Part shown: positions 9,133 through 17,528 of the stretch, in pieces
Layout: each line of letters opens with the position of its first letter
Numbering within the stretch: position 1 is the first letter of the stretch
Assembly (NCBI GenBank): GCA_025463785.1
Contig: JAODBD010000014.1
Coordinates: 186,001-250,000, forward strand
Origin: Glaciihabitans sp.
Lineage (GTDB): Bacteria > Actinomycetota > Actinomycetes > Actinomycetales > Microbacteriaceae
Direction of reading: 5' to 3'
DNA length: 64,000 bases
Translations under genes and position numbers: made by a program
Notes under the pieces: model-generated
Database searches by the model: none
What the model was told of the DNA's origin: nothing
The model's input: only the letters and a program-made list of their open reading frames with translations

Positions 9133-9885
9133 CTACCGGTCGGCCGAATGCGGGACGACGACATCGTCGGCCACCCGGCCCGATCGTGGATAGAGCAGGA
9201 CCACGAGCGCGACGCCAACCGCGCCACCGATCGCCTGCATGGCGATGAAGCCGGGAACAGAGCCGGGCGCGATTCCGGCGAAGGTGTTGGAGAACATCCG
9301 GGCGACCGTCACCGCCGGGTTGGCGAACGAAGTGGAGCTGGTGAACCAGTACGCGGCGCCGATATACGCGCCGATTGCGGGGGCCGCGCTCGCGCCGCGA
9401 TGAGTGCGTGCCAGGGCGAAGATGAGCAGGATCAGAACCGCCGTTGCAACAACCTCACCGATCAGGTGGCCGCCGGTTGCCCGCTGTCTGGTCGAAAAAA
9501 CCGTGGTGACCGAGAACATGACGTTCGAAAGAATGGTGCCGAGGATGCCGCCGACAACCTGCGCCGCGATGTACGGCGCGAGTTCTCGCAGTTTCAGCCC
9601 CGTGCCAGCTCGCCGCCCGATGAACCAATCGGCGAGTGAGACGATGGGGTTGAAGTGCGCGCCCGAGATCGGGCCGAGCATCAGGATGAGAACGGCAAGA
9701 CCGAGGCCTGTCGCCAGACTGTTCTCGAGGAGTTCCAGCCCGGCATCTCCGGGCGAGAGCTGCTGAGCCGCCGTTCCCGAGCCAACCACGACGGTGACAA
9801 GCAGGCCGGTGCCCACGAACTCGGCGGCCACACGTCGCCAGAGAGGCGCGTGGCCAGCCGGAGGTGGGGCGTTGTGTGAACTCAT
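9133..9885 (-). CDS. MIP-family aquaporin, putative arsenite channel
   Basis: 250 residues, six transmembrane helices and two half-helix loops with the signature motifs GAHFNPIVS (first box, NPI instead of NPA) and TSFANPAVT (second box). It is the first gene of a two-gene minus-strand unit (aquaporin, flavoprotein) and is divergent from the ArsR-ArsC fusion. No ArsB or Acr3 pump lies nearby. In Sinorhizobium the aquaglyceroporin AqpS takes the place of ArsB and lets arsenite out downhill after reduction; the layout here suggests the same solution. The MIP family assignment is sure; arsenite as substrate is inferred from context. Confidence 0.88.
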   Translation of the reverse strand: MSSHNAPPPAGHAPLWRRVAAEFVGTGLLVTVVVGSGTAAQQLSPGDAGLELLENSLATGLGLAVLILMLGPISGAHFNPIVSLADWFIGRRAGTGLKLRELAPYIAAQVVGGILGTILSNVMFSVTTVFSTRQRATGGHLIGEVVATAVLILLIFALARTHRGASAAPAIGAYIGAAYWFTSSTSFANPAVTVARMFSNTFAGIAPGSVPGFIAMQAIGGAVGVALVVLLYPRSGRVADDVVVPHSADR

Positions 9886-9918
9886 CGTGCCCCATCTTGA
9901 CGGAATCCATTAGCTCAG

Positions 9919-9943
9919 TCAATATTGAGTCAATGAACGTTGA
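9919..9943. promoter_or_regulatory. ArsR-type operator between the aquaporin and the ArsR-ArsC fusion
   Basis: A perfect palindrome TCAATATTGA (9919-9928) is followed by TCAA-N6-TTGA (9930-9943). The second dyad covers the ATG of the fusion gene. Both use the TCAA/TTGA half-sites of ArsR-SmtB operators (ATCAA-N6-TTGAT). The intergenic gap is only 47 bases, so one bound repressor could silence both divergent transcripts. Confidence 0.65.
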
Positions 9944-10607
9944 GATAATTGAGCATCTGGAACGCCGCGCCGCAGTGCATGCCGCGCTCGCCGATCCGGC
10001 CCGTCTGTACGTTGTGGATCTGCTCTCTCATGGCGATCTGTCATCGACAGAGCTCCAGACCGCGCTCGGGATGCCGTCCAATCTTCTTGCACATCACCTT
10101 CGGGTTCTCGAGGACCAGGGCATGATCTCCCGCTCCCGTTCGCAGGGCGACCATCGGCGCAGCTACGTTCACCTGCTGCCAGAGGCGTTGGACGGTGTTG
10201 CCACCGGCACATACGCCAGCGCGCGCCGAGTGGTTTTCGTCTGCACTGCCAATTCGGCGCGATCGCAACTTGCTGCCGCGATCTGGCGGCGGGCCAGCAC
10301 GATACCCGCGACATCCGCGGGAACCCATCCGGCCGACAGGGTAGACCCGGGCGCGCTAAAGGCTGCCAGACGTCATCATCTCGACCTGGCCGATGCCCGT
10401 CCGCGCGCGCTCGCCGACGTTCTGGCCGAGCAGGATTTCGTGATCACCGTCTGCGATAGCGCCCATGAAGAGCTTCGCGCCGGAGGCGCCATCCATTGGT
10501 CTGTTCCCGACCCGGTCCTGGTCGGTACCGCGACGGCCTTTGACGCCGCATACGACGACCTCGCGCGTCGCGTCAGTGAGCTCGCCCCGCGGATGGCGGC
10601 CGCCTAA
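9933..10607 (+). CDS. ArsR-family repressor fused to a low-molecular-weight phosphatase/arsenate reductase domain
   Basis: A two-domain protein of 224 residues. Residues 1-90 are a winged helix of the ArsR type (ADPARLYVVDLL, recognition helix SNLLAHHLRVLEDQGMI). Residues 99-224 are an LMW-PTP/ArsC domain with P-loop VCTANSARSQ (Cys104-x5-Arg110) and a second Cys174 in ITVCDSAHE. The HTH part contains no cysteine at all, so the usual As(III)-binding Cys pair of ArsR is missing there. Sensing would have to use the ArsC part or another mechanism. ATG 9933 starts the recognisable ArsR fold; longer in-frame starts would run through the aquaporin promoter. There is no strong ribosome site, so the mRNA may be leaderless. 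Confidence 0.88.
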   Translation: MNVEIIEHLERRAAVHAALADPARLYVVDLLSHGDLSSTELQTALGMPSNLLAHHLRVLEDQGMISRSRSQGDHRRSYVHLLPEALDGVATGTYASARRVVFVCTANSARSQLAAAIWRRASTIPATSAGTHPADRVDPGALKAARRHHLDLADARPRALADVLAEQDFVITVCDSAHEELRAGGAIHWSVPDPVLVGTATAFDAAYDDLARRVSELAPRMAAA

Positions 10608-10696
10608 CCAGTGCTCCCGACGAGCGCTCCCGACACGCGTTCCCTCGAAACGGCATTCCCCTCGCACTCCGGTGCTCAGAAGAGAAGAATGCTCTC

Positions 10697-11047
10697 GTGA
10701 CCAACGAATTGATGACACCCGAAAAGAACGTGCAACGCATCATGTGGACCGGCACCGTCTGGTTCGCCGCCGCCGTGGGATCGGTGTCGGTCGCGCTCGG
10801 CTTCCTGCTGTCCTCGGGATGGCGACCTGCCGAACTGCCCGTCGGCCTTTCGATCCTGTGGTGGATCGGGTTCGCCTTCGTCGTCCTGAGCCTCGGCCTG
10901 ATCGGATGGTCGGGATGCCCGATCCTCGAGGTCGACGTTCCGACGGCCGACCACAACAAGACTCGAACCATGCAGTTGGGCACCCTGCTGTTGATCGTCG
11001 GCAGCGCTGCAGCGATGCTCGCCGTGCTGCTGGGTCCGGCTCACTGA
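10697..11047 (+). CDS. small integral membrane protein, unknown function
   Basis: 116 residues with three predicted transmembrane segments (about 14-38, 49-73 and 90-112) and the motif GWSGCPILEVD between the second and third. The start is GTG with AGAAGA upstream. It follows the ArsR-ArsC fusion by 89 bases in the same direction and precedes the VOC protein by 32. It may belong to the same transcript, but nothing links it to arsenic. I do not recognise a named family. Confidence 0.65.
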   Translation: MTNELMTPEKNVQRIMWTGTVWFAAAVGSVSVALGFLLSSGWRPAELPVGLSILWWIGFAFVVLSLGLIGWSGCPILEVDVPTADHNKTRTMQLGTLLLIVGSAAAMLAVLLGPAH

Positions 11048-11079
11048 GGGCTGGCCACGAGACCGAAAGAAGCAAGCCC

Positions 11080-11469
11080 ATGCCCAGGATCAACGTCACA
11101 TCCGTACTGGTCGACGACCAGACCAAGGCGCTCGCCTTTTACACCGAAAAGCTTGACTTCGTCGCGAAGACCGACGTGCCGGTCGGAGAATTCCGCTGGC
11201 TCACCGTGGTAGGTGCGAACGAGCCCGACGGCGTCGAGTTGTTGCTGGAGCCCGACGTGCATCCGGCGGCGAAGGCGTTCAAGCAGGCACTGGTGGCGGA
11301 TGGCATCCCGTACACCTCGTTCGCCGTGGATGATGTGGTCGCCGCCCACGAGGATCTGGAGACGCGAGGCGTGCGGTTCACCCAGGCACCGACGGTGATG
11401 GGGCCGGTGATCACCGCGGTGCTGGATGACACCTGCGGCAACCTGATCCAGCTCACCAGCCCCGCCTGA
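11080..11469 (+). CDS. VOC-superfamily (glyoxalase-like) protein
   Basis: 129 residues, the length of a single paired beta-alpha-beta-beta-beta VOC protein. It starts with INVTSVLVDDQTKALAFYTEKLDF and ends DDTCGNLIQLTSPA, the two halves of the fold. Metal-ligand candidates include Glu in VELLLEPD. Members act as glyoxalases, dioxygenases or antibiotic-binding proteins, and the exact role cannot be told. The ATG is preceded by GAAAGAAG. It ends 6 bases from the convergent DrrB-like gene. Confidence 0.82.
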   Translation: MPRINVTSVLVDDQTKALAFYTEKLDFVAKTDVPVGEFRWLTVVGANEPDGVELLLEPDVHPAAKAFKQALVADGIPYTSFAVDDVVAAHEDLETRGVRFTQAPTVMGPVITAVLDDTCGNLIQLTSPA

Positions 11470-11475
11470 TTGTTC

Positions 11476-12324
11476 TCAGCGCACCGACCTCAATTCGTAG
11501 ATCACCATCGACCAGGCGTACCCGGCGACCGCTATCACGACGCACCATCCGACCGCGAGTACCGGGTTCCAGCCGAGTGGGGTGCCGAGCAGCAGTCCAC
11601 GGATGGTTTCGATGAACGGCGTAAACGGCTGGTACTGGGCGAACCATTGCAGCCAGCCTGGCATTGACGCGGTCGGCACGAAGCCGCTGCCGAGCAACGG
11701 CAGGATGGTCAGGATGAGTGGCAGGTTGCTGGCCGTCTCGACTGTCTTCGATTGCATCCCCATCGCGACCCCGATCCAGCTGACCGCGAAGGCGATAAGC
11801 ACGATCAGGCCGGCGGCGGCGAGCCATTCGAGCGGCCCGGTCGTCGGTCGGAACCCGACGAGAAGTCCCACCCCGAGCACGAGGACCACGGCGATGATGG
11901 CCTGGATGGTGTTACCGAGCACGTGCCCGGCGAGCACTGCCGCCCGTGAGATTGCCATCGTCCGAAACCGCGCAGTGATGCCCTCGGTCATGTCCATCGC
12001 GACCGTTATCGCGACGCCGCTGGCGGTGCCCGCGATGGTGATCAAGAGGATGCCCGGCATGACGTATGCAAGGTAGGCGTCGCGCCCGCCAGCCGGGTCC
12101 ACGCCCGGCAGCCCGGCCCCGAGCGTGCCCCCGAACACGAACACGACGAGCAGCAGGATAACGACCGGACCCAGAATGGTGAACATCGACAGGCCGGGGT
12201 AGCGCACGATATGCAGGAGGTTGCGACGCAGCATCGTGATCGCATCGGCGACGACGTGCGATTGCCGATCGGTGCCCAGGGTTGGGCGCTTCGTGGCGGG
12301 AGGCTGGGGGTTCAAGGTAGTCAT
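11476..12324 (-). CDS. ABC-2 type (DrrB-like) transporter permease
   Basis: 282 residues with six predicted helices and the ABC-2 membrane motif near GVAITVAMDMTEGITARFRTMAISR, typical of daunorubicin-resistance DrrB permeases. The start ATG overlaps the stop of the ATPase gene by 4 bases (ATGA), so the two are translationally coupled. It is the last gene of the RHH/DUF4097/ATPase/permease operon. The substrate is unknown; drug or lipid export is typical of the family. Confidence 0.88.
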   Translation of the reverse strand: MTTLNPQPPATKRPTLGTDRQSHVVADAITMLRRNLLHIVRYPGLSMFTILGPVVILLLVVFVFGGTLGAGLPGVDPAGGRDAYLAYVMPGILLITIAGTASGVAITVAMDMTEGITARFRTMAISRAAVLAGHVLGNTIQAIIAVVLVLGVGLLVGFRPTTGPLEWLAAAGLIVLIAFAVSWIGVAMGMQSKTVETASNLPLILTILPLLGSGFVPTASMPGWLQWFAQYQPFTPFIETIRGLLLGTPLGWNPVLAVGWCVVIAVAGYAWSMVIYELRSVR

Positions 12325-13256
12325 GATTCGGTTCCCTTCTTGCCGGTCAGGGCGAAGAACACGTCGTCAAGATCGGGAGTGTGGATGCTGAGGTCGTCGA
12401 CCTCGAGGTGGGCCGCATCGAGGCGGTCCAGTACCGCGCGCAACGCGCCGACCCCGCCAGCGCTCGGCACCGTGAGTGCGAGCCCGGCATCGTCGCGAGC
12501 GGATTGGTCGAGTAGCCGGGAGGCGGAGTCGAGCGCCGCGACATCCGCGAACCGAAGCCGGATGTGCCCTCCAGGTACGAGGCGCTTGAGTTCGTCTGGC
12601 GTGCCCTCGGCGACGATGTGACCGCCATCGAGCACCGCGACGCGGTCCGCGAGCTCGTCCGCTTCCTCAAGGCGCTGGGTGGTGAGTAGGACGGTCGTGC
12701 CGTCCGCGACGAGTTCGCGCACGATGTCCCACATGGTGTGACGGCTGCGCGGATCCAGGCCTGTGGTGGGCTCGTCGAGGAAGATTACGCTCGGCGTTGC
12801 CACGAGCGTCATCGCGAGGTCGAGGCGGCGCTGCATCCCGCCCGAGTAGGTGGCGAGCGGCTTGCGGGCGGCCTCGACGAGGTCGAACTGCTCGAGCAAC
12901 TCGGCCACCCGCGCTTTCGAGCGCCTCTCGCCGAGGTGTCGCAGTCTGGCCATCAGCAGGAGGTTCTCCTCGCCGGTGAGCAGCTTGTCGACGGCGGAGA
13001 ACTGGCCGGTGAGGCCGATCGCGGCGCGCACCCCGTCTGGGTTCTGCACGACGTCGCATCCGTTCACGAAGGCCGTGCCGCCATCCGGTCGTACGAGCGT
13101 GGACAGGATGTGCACGGTCGTCGTCTTGCCGGCACCGTTCGGGCCGAGCAGTGCGGTGACGGTACCCGCGGCCACGGTGAGGTCGACTTCGTCGAGCACA
13201 ACTTTCTTGCCGTAGGACTTCTGCAGCCCGTGGCCTTCGATCGCTGGAGCATTCAT
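12321..13256 (-). CDS. DrrA-like ABC transporter ATP-binding protein
   Basis: 311 residues. Walker A GPNGAGKTTT, signature YSGGMQRRLDLA, Walker B VIFLDEPTTGLDP, then the DrrA-type C-terminal extension ending in DLDDVFFALTGKKG. The ATG at 13256 has AAGGGA upstream; the same frame is open far beyond this but that part runs through the DUF4097 gene in another frame. It forms an exporter with the downstream permease. Confidence 0.92.
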   Translation of the reverse strand: MNAPAIEGHGLQKSYGKKVVLDEVDLTVAAGTVTALLGPNGAGKTTTVHILSTLVRPDGGTAFVNGCDVVQNPDGVRAAIGLTGQFSAVDKLLTGEENLLLMARLRHLGERRSKARVAELLEQFDLVEAARKPLATYSGGMQRRLDLAMTLVATPSVIFLDEPTTGLDPRSRHTMWDIVRELVADGTTVLLTTQRLEEADELADRVAVLDGGHIVAEGTPDELKRLVPGGHIRLRFADVAALDSASRLLDQSARDDAGLALTVPSAGGVGALRAVLDRLDAAHLEVDDLSIHTPDLDDVFFALTGKKGTES

Positions 13257-13288
13257 GCGTTTTGTTCCCTTCTGATGTTGCGCGGGGT

Positions 13289-14134
13289 TCATTGGGCGCG
13301 CTGGATGTTGATGTCGCCACCCTGAGTACGCACACGTACTGAAACGGTCTGCTCCGAGGGGTCGGGCGCGCTTTCGCCGTCGAGTTCGTTGCGCACGTGC
13401 CCGTTCTTCGAGGCAAGGTCGAGCCAGGCGGGGACGCCCGGCCTCACTCCGATTGCGATCTGGCCGAAGCCGCTCTCGATCTGGATGGAACCGCTCGAGA
13501 CCTCTCGCAACTGGATGCTGCCGTACGCGGTCTTCGCTGCAACGGAGGCGAGCGCCTTCGTGATCTCGAGATCGCCGTAGGAGAGCTTCGCGTCGAGGTC
13601 GCCGCTGGATTCTCCGACCTGGATGGTGCCGTACGACGCCTTCAGGATCGCGTCGCCGGTGACGGTGCCGACCCGGATCTGGCCGTAGTCGGACGTGATC
13701 TCGATCCCGCCCTCGGCTGCACCCACGGTCACGTTGCCGTGCGAGGCGCGCACCCACAGGTCGCTGGTGGTGTCGACATCCACTGCACCGGTGGAGCTTT
13801 TGACGCGAGTGGCGCCGAGGCGTCCGAGGGTGCGCAGGCTGCCAACCGCGATCTCGGCGGTCAGCCGCGATCCCGTCGGCAGCTCGACCTTCACATCGAC
13901 CGACTCGCTTGGACCGAACCAGCTGACGCGGGGGCGCGGGCCGACGACGGTGACGCGCTGGCCGTCGAAGTCGACCGTGGTCTCCTCCGCGCCGCGGCGG
14001 TCGGCCGCCTTCCCCGGACTGCTGGGAGAAACGGTCACGATCGTGTCGGCGCGATCGCTGGCCGTGACCTCGATTCGACCGACCTGAAGGTTGATGGCGA
14101 GGTCGACTGGGGTGGGGGTGTTGTATGTGGGCAT
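13289..14134 (-). CDS. DUF4097 beta-helix (adhesin-like) protein
   Basis: 281 residues with no signal peptide or membrane helix. The middle is a run of short beta-strand repeats (GGIEITSDYGQIRVG, GDAILKASYGTIQVG, GDLDAKLSYGDLEI) with a period of about 19 residues, a right-handed beta-helix as in the DUF4097 family. The role is unknown; family members often sit beside ABC exporters and transcription regulators, exactly as here. Good ribosome site AAGGAAGG before ATG 14134. The DrrA-like gene follows after 32 bases. Confidence 0.85.
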   Translation of the reverse strand: MPTYNTPTPVDLAINLQVGRIEVTASDRADTIVTVSPSSPGKAADRRGAEETTVDFDGQRVTVVGPRPRVSWFGPSESVDVKVELPTGSRLTAEIAVGSLRTLGRLGATRVKSSTGAVDVDTTSDLWVRASHGNVTVGAAEGGIEITSDYGQIRVGTVTGDAILKASYGTIQVGESSGDLDAKLSYGDLEITKALASVAAKTAYGSIQLREVSSGSIQIESGFGQIAIGVRPGVPAWLDLASKNGHVRNELDGESAPDPSEQTVSVRVRTQGGDINIQRAQ

Positions 14135-14247
14135 GCTGACGCCTTCCTTTTTCTGGATCGTTCGACTGAGCGTGACAACCGACGATTCGTAGATTCGTCG
14201 GCACTGGCTTCTCGGGATTTCGGCGCAATCCCGATCGCTCGAGCGCG

Positions 14248-14736
14248 CTATCGCGCCCAGCCGGCGAAGTTGTCGCCGGTGCGTAGCGTGCGCTGTGCAG
14301 ATCGTCGTTGCTTGGGTTGAAGGGCGGCCGCAATCGCACGGACCAGCCAGGTGTTCACCGACAGGCCGTCAACCGCTGCTGCCTCATCCACGCGCGCCTT
14401 GAGGGCGTCGGGCAGGCGGAGCGTCGTGCGCGAGGTACTAGCGTCGTCCAGGTCGACGGTTGCAGGCGCGCGCTCGTCGGCCTCGGCCTCGGTGTTCGGC
14501 TGGGTGACGACGAACTCAATCTCGCGTCCGCGCAGCCGCAGGTCAACCGAACCCGGTGCGAGGTCGCGAGTGATCTCGCCGACCGCGGCGGACAGGGCAT
14601 CGAGTAGCACGAGCCGGGTAGCAGCATCCAGCCCGGCGGCAAGTCGCTCTGCGACCGCGCGCGTGTCCTCCGCGCCGTTCGCCGCGGCATCCGCCAACTG
14701 TCGCTGCAGATCGCTGACGTACTGTCCAAGTTCCAT
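14248..14736 (-). CDS. ribbon-helix-helix (HicB/Arc-type) transcriptional regulator
   Basis: 162 residues. The C-terminal third is an RHH/HicB-like DNA-binding unit (TTLRLPDALKARVDEAAAVDG then VNTWLVRAI), followed by a basic tail. The N-terminal 100 residues are helical and of unknown fold. ATG 14736 begins the conserved MELGQYVSD. It is the first gene of the operon with DUF4097 and the DrrAB-like exporter. It has no HicA toxin partner, so it is more likely a repressor of this operon than an antitoxin. A strong palindrome 10 bases upstream is the expected operator. Confidence 0.8.
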   Translation of the reverse strand: MELGQYVSDLQRQLADAAANGAEDTRAVAERLAAGLDAATRLVLLDALSAAVGEITRDLAPGSVDLRLRGREIEFVVTQPNTEAEADERAPATVDLDDASTSRTTLRLPDALKARVDEAAAVDGLSVNTWLVRAIAAALQPKQRRSAQRTLRTGDNFAGWAR

Positions 14737-14746
14737 GTCACCATAG

Positions 14747-14786
14747 TGACACCACAGTGGTGTCATGTCAAGCGATAGTGGTGTCA
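14747..14786. promoter_or_regulatory. operator of the RHH/DUF4097/DrrAB operon
   Basis: A perfect 19-base palindrome TGACACCACAGTGGTGTCA (14747-14765) is followed by a third half-site GTGGTGTCA at 14778-14786. Short repeated half-sites 10 bases from the start codon are typical of cooperative RHH autorepression. Function is inferred. Confidence 0.65.
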
Positions 14787-14859
14787 TAGGTTGGCCGCGT
14801 GCGCTGTCGGGTTCCACTTGCCACCTAAGACCTTGGTCGCCGCCCTCGACGAAAGCCTG

Positions 14860-15672
14860 TCAGTGCGGGTAGCCTTGCCTGCCGAGGGTGTCCACCGAAG
14901 TCGCGCCGGGGCGGGTCCACTGCGGTACAGGGCGGCTGGTCGGGCCCCACGTGGCGTTCCCGTCAGCATCCGACCGCCAGTACCAGCACGCGCCGTTCGG
15001 TTGACCTCCGTCGGGTCGGAAGCTATGCCCCTCGCCCCAGCCTTCGGGGTTGTCCTCCCACGCTTCGTCGCGGCCGTAGGGTGTCATGTCGAGCAGGCCC
15101 AATGACGGGTTTACTCGCTCGTTGCCACGGCCCGTCGTGGAGTAGGTGAGGAACACCCGGTCGCCGTCGCGAAGGAAGCTGGTGAGAGAACCCATGCTGT
15201 CGCCCACCGGCGCATCCACATCACGCACCGAGTACCACGGTTGGGTGTAGCCCATGAAGTCGACGTAGGTGGCCACCTCGTCCCAAGAGCCCGTGGTCAG
15301 GATGGCGAACGAGACACCGCGAGCGTTGAGATAGATGGCATCATTCAGGTGCCAGGCCGTGGTGGTGCAGCCCTCGCACTGCCCCTGGTGTGGAGCGTCG
15401 TCGTACCACATGTGCTTGTAGACCACGAGCTCGTCGCGGCTCTGGAACAGGTTCAGGAACGGGACCGGGCCGTCGGCTCCGACCACCTCAACAGTCCCAT
15501 CGAACTCCACCATCGGCAGCCGACGACGGGCCGCGGCGATGGCGTCGCCCTCGTGAGTGTGAGCCTTCTCACGGACCAGAAGCTCGTCACGAGCGGTCTG
15601 CCAGGTGGCCAGGTCGACCACGGGCGGGCGGCCCGGCAGCGCGGTGGTCGGGTCATCCGGCGTGGTCGTCAT
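14860..15672 (-). CDS. DUF899 thioredoxin-like family protein
   Basis: 270 residues matching the DUF899 pattern: the N-terminal ARDELLVREKAHTHEGDAIAA, the core LVVYKHMWYDD followed by GQCEGCT, and the C-terminal WYWRSD. The family has a peroxiredoxin/thioredoxin-like fold and unknown reaction. The ATG at 15672 is preferred because GGAGGACG lies just upstream; the next ATG upstream overlaps that site. A lone gene. Confidence 0.85.
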   Translation of the reverse strand: MTTTPDDPTTALPGRPPVVDLATWQTARDELLVREKAHTHEGDAIAAARRRLPMVEFDGTVEVVGADGPVPFLNLFQSRDELVVYKHMWYDDAPHQGQCEGCTTTAWHLNDAIYLNARGVSFAILTTGSWDEVATYVDFMGYTQPWYSVRDVDAPVGDSMGSLTSFLRDGDRVFLTYSTTGRGNERVNPSLGLLDMTPYGRDEAWEDNPEGWGEGHSFRPDGGQPNGACWYWRSDADGNATWGPTSRPVPQWTRPGATSVDTLGRQGYPH

Positions 15673-15773
15673 GGCGTCCTCCATGGTGTTTCAGAAGTAC
15701 CAAGTTTACGGCGGCGCCCTCAGACCTGCAGTCTGGATGAGCGCCGGTATTCCTCGGGCCGAGAGATTCGTTG

Positions 15774-15805
15774 GACCTCTCTCGGACTCAAATCGACGAC
15801 CCCGC
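15774..15805. repeat. possible degenerate tRNA-Thr 3' fragment upstream of the condensation-domain gene
   Basis: The segment around TCGGACTCAAATCGACGACC resembles the T-arm half of the tRNA-Thr at 43610 (TCGGATTCGAACCGACGACC), with 4 differences in those 20 bases. It lacks the conserved island arm seen after the three better copies. It also overlaps a short hairpin (CCGAGAGA with TCTCTCGG), so chance resemblance is possible. The rest of this 15673-15921 gap holds only the upstream region of the next gene. Confidence 0.3.
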
Positions 15806-15921
15806 CAAAGGACTGCCGTCTTTGCAACGAGTTTGACTGCCGATGGTAACCGGCTGTTAACACCGCGGGCATAACCTAAATGTAGACAAATCGTTCTACC
15901 AACCGGGGGGTTGTTTCTCGC

Positions 15922-17400
15922 ATGAAGCCGATTTCTTTTCTGGATTTTCGTCCCGATCCTGGCACCGTGGTCGAATGGACGGTGAGCCGTGACACTGCGG
16001 CGACCGTGGCATACGCACCCGTCGATCCCGTTCCGTTGTCCTATAACCAGGAACTGCACCTGAAGTCGTCACTGCTTGCCCACCGTGCGGGTTTGCCGGG
16101 CAACCCATGGATAGGTACCTCATTCGACCTTGAAGGCGCTGCCAATCTCGGTGCGCTCGGCCACGCATTCACCTCGTGGATGGAACGGCACGACTCTCTC
16201 CGAAGCGGATTCCGGTCCAGCGACTCCGGCGATGAAATCGAGCGGTTCACACTCGCAGCGGATTCGATTGAGCTCGTGCAGGAGCCGGAATCCTTCTTCG
16301 ACTCGGCGGACACGCTGCACGATTATCTCGACACGCGCTTCGCTGCAGGAACCGACCCATTCGCTTGGCCACCGTTGGTGCTGGGCGTGGTCAGCCGAGA
16401 CAGTGGCTCGACAGTGTTCGTCGCATTGGACCACACCGCAGGCGACGGCTACTCGCTGGCACTGGCCGTGTGGGAGCTGGAGATCACATACGAGGCATTC
16501 CTGGACGGCGGCACCCCAGAGCTTCCCGAAACGGGAAGCTTTCATGAACTATGCGCTGCCGAGCGGAGCCGTGGCGCAAAGATCACCACGGAAGATCGGG
16601 CGGTCGGCCAATGGCGAGAATTCGTCCGCGCATCCGGGGGCACTGCCCCTTCTTTTCCGTTGGACCTCGGCCTCACCGCAGGCCAGATGTGGCCTCAGAG
16701 CGTTTACAACCAGCGATTCCTCACGTCACGCGAGGCCGAAGTCTTCGAGGCGGTCTGCGAGGAGAGGAGCGGCGGTATTTTCGCCGGGATCCTCGCTGCG
16801 ATGGCAATTTCAATTCATTCCATGACGGGGGAAGAGATCTTCCGCACAATCACGCCCGCGCAAACGCGACGTCGTCCAGCATGGCGGCATGCGATGGGCT
16901 GGTTCGTCACCTGCACCCCGGTGGAGTTCTCGCTCGAAGGGGCAAACAGCTTCACGGACGTTCTGCGAGAGGCTCAATTGAGCACCCAACGAGCACTTCG
17001 GCTGGCAAGCTTCCCCGCCCTGCGGATGGTTGAACTTCTGGGGGATGACTTCCATATCAACCGCCGAGATTTCTTTTCGATGGTGTCGTTCACTGACTAC
17101 CGAACCATGCCGGGAGGCGACCGTCATTCCGAATGGAACGCACGCACCATGGGCCAGGTAACCGAGGCTGACGACAGCCACGTGTGGATTTCGCGCCAGC
17201 ACGACGGCGTGCACGTCAGCATCCGACACCCCTTGACGCCCACGGCAGCGGGCGTTCTAGGTGACTACGCTGAACGCATTCAGGACCTTCTCGTTCACGT
17301 TTTGCGCGGCGGCAGCCAACCCATGAGTAGCGATGCAGTCGGCTGGACGCGGCTGGGCTCCGATCAGCCAACGGCTTATCGCACGACGATGGTGCGGTAG
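15922..17400 (+). CDS. stand-alone condensation-domain (PapA/NRPS C-domain-like) acyltransferase
   Basis: 492 residues, one complete condensation domain. The catalytic HHxxxDG motif is present as DHTAGDG (residues 170-176), with the essential second His171 and Asp175 kept and the first His replaced by Asp, as is common in PapA-type acyltransferases. The N-terminal LSYNQELHL and the late MGWFVTCTPVEF element fit the family. There are no adenylation, carrier or thioesterase domains and no such genes nearby, so the acyl donor and acceptor are unknown. It sits alone between DUF899 and the first tRNA-Thr fragment. Confidence 0.8.
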   Translation: MKPISFLDFRPDPGTVVEWTVSRDTAATVAYAPVDPVPLSYNQELHLKSSLLAHRAGLPGNPWIGTSFDLEGAANLGALGHAFTSWMERHDSLRSGFRSSDSGDEIERFTLAADSIELVQEPESFFDSADTLHDYLDTRFAAGTDPFAWPPLVLGVVSRDSGSTVFVALDHTAGDGYSLALAVWELEITYEAFLDGGTPELPETGSFHELCAAERSRGAKITTEDRAVGQWREFVRASGGTAPSFPLDLGLTAGQMWPQSVYNQRFLTSREAEVFEAVCEERSGGIFAGILAAMAISIHSMTGEEIFRTITPAQTRRRPAWRHAMGWFVTCTPVEFSLEGANSFTDVLREAQLSTQRALRLASFPALRMVELLGDDFHINRRDFFSMVSFTDYRTMPGGDRHSEWNARTMGQVTEADDSHVWISRQHDGVHVSIRHPLTPTAAGVLGDYAERIQDLLVHVLRGGSQPMSSDAVGWTRLGSDQPTAYRTTMVR

Positions 17401-17484
17401 CAGCTTGGTGAGAATACGTACTTAGGCGCACTGACGGCCAGGACCGACACGGTCAAGAAATCAACTCTGACTACCCCTTCTTCA

Positions 17485-17528
17485 GAGCCCTCTGTCGGAT
17501 TCGAACCGATGACCCCCGCTTCACAAGA
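17485..17528. repeat. island attachment site copy 1 (tRNA-Thr 3' half, degenerate)
   Basis: 44 bases matching the 3' half of the tRNA-Thr gene at 43609-43652 with 3 substitutions. It contains the T-arm, the variable region and the anticodon stem 3' strand, ending in ACAAGA. It marks the left end of island 1. Confidence 0.8.

Noticed and set aside
15605..15874. Open frame containing PLSDSNRRP
   Set aside because: This peptide is the typical false translation of a tRNA 3' end, and it supports a tRNA-like remnant rather than a protein.
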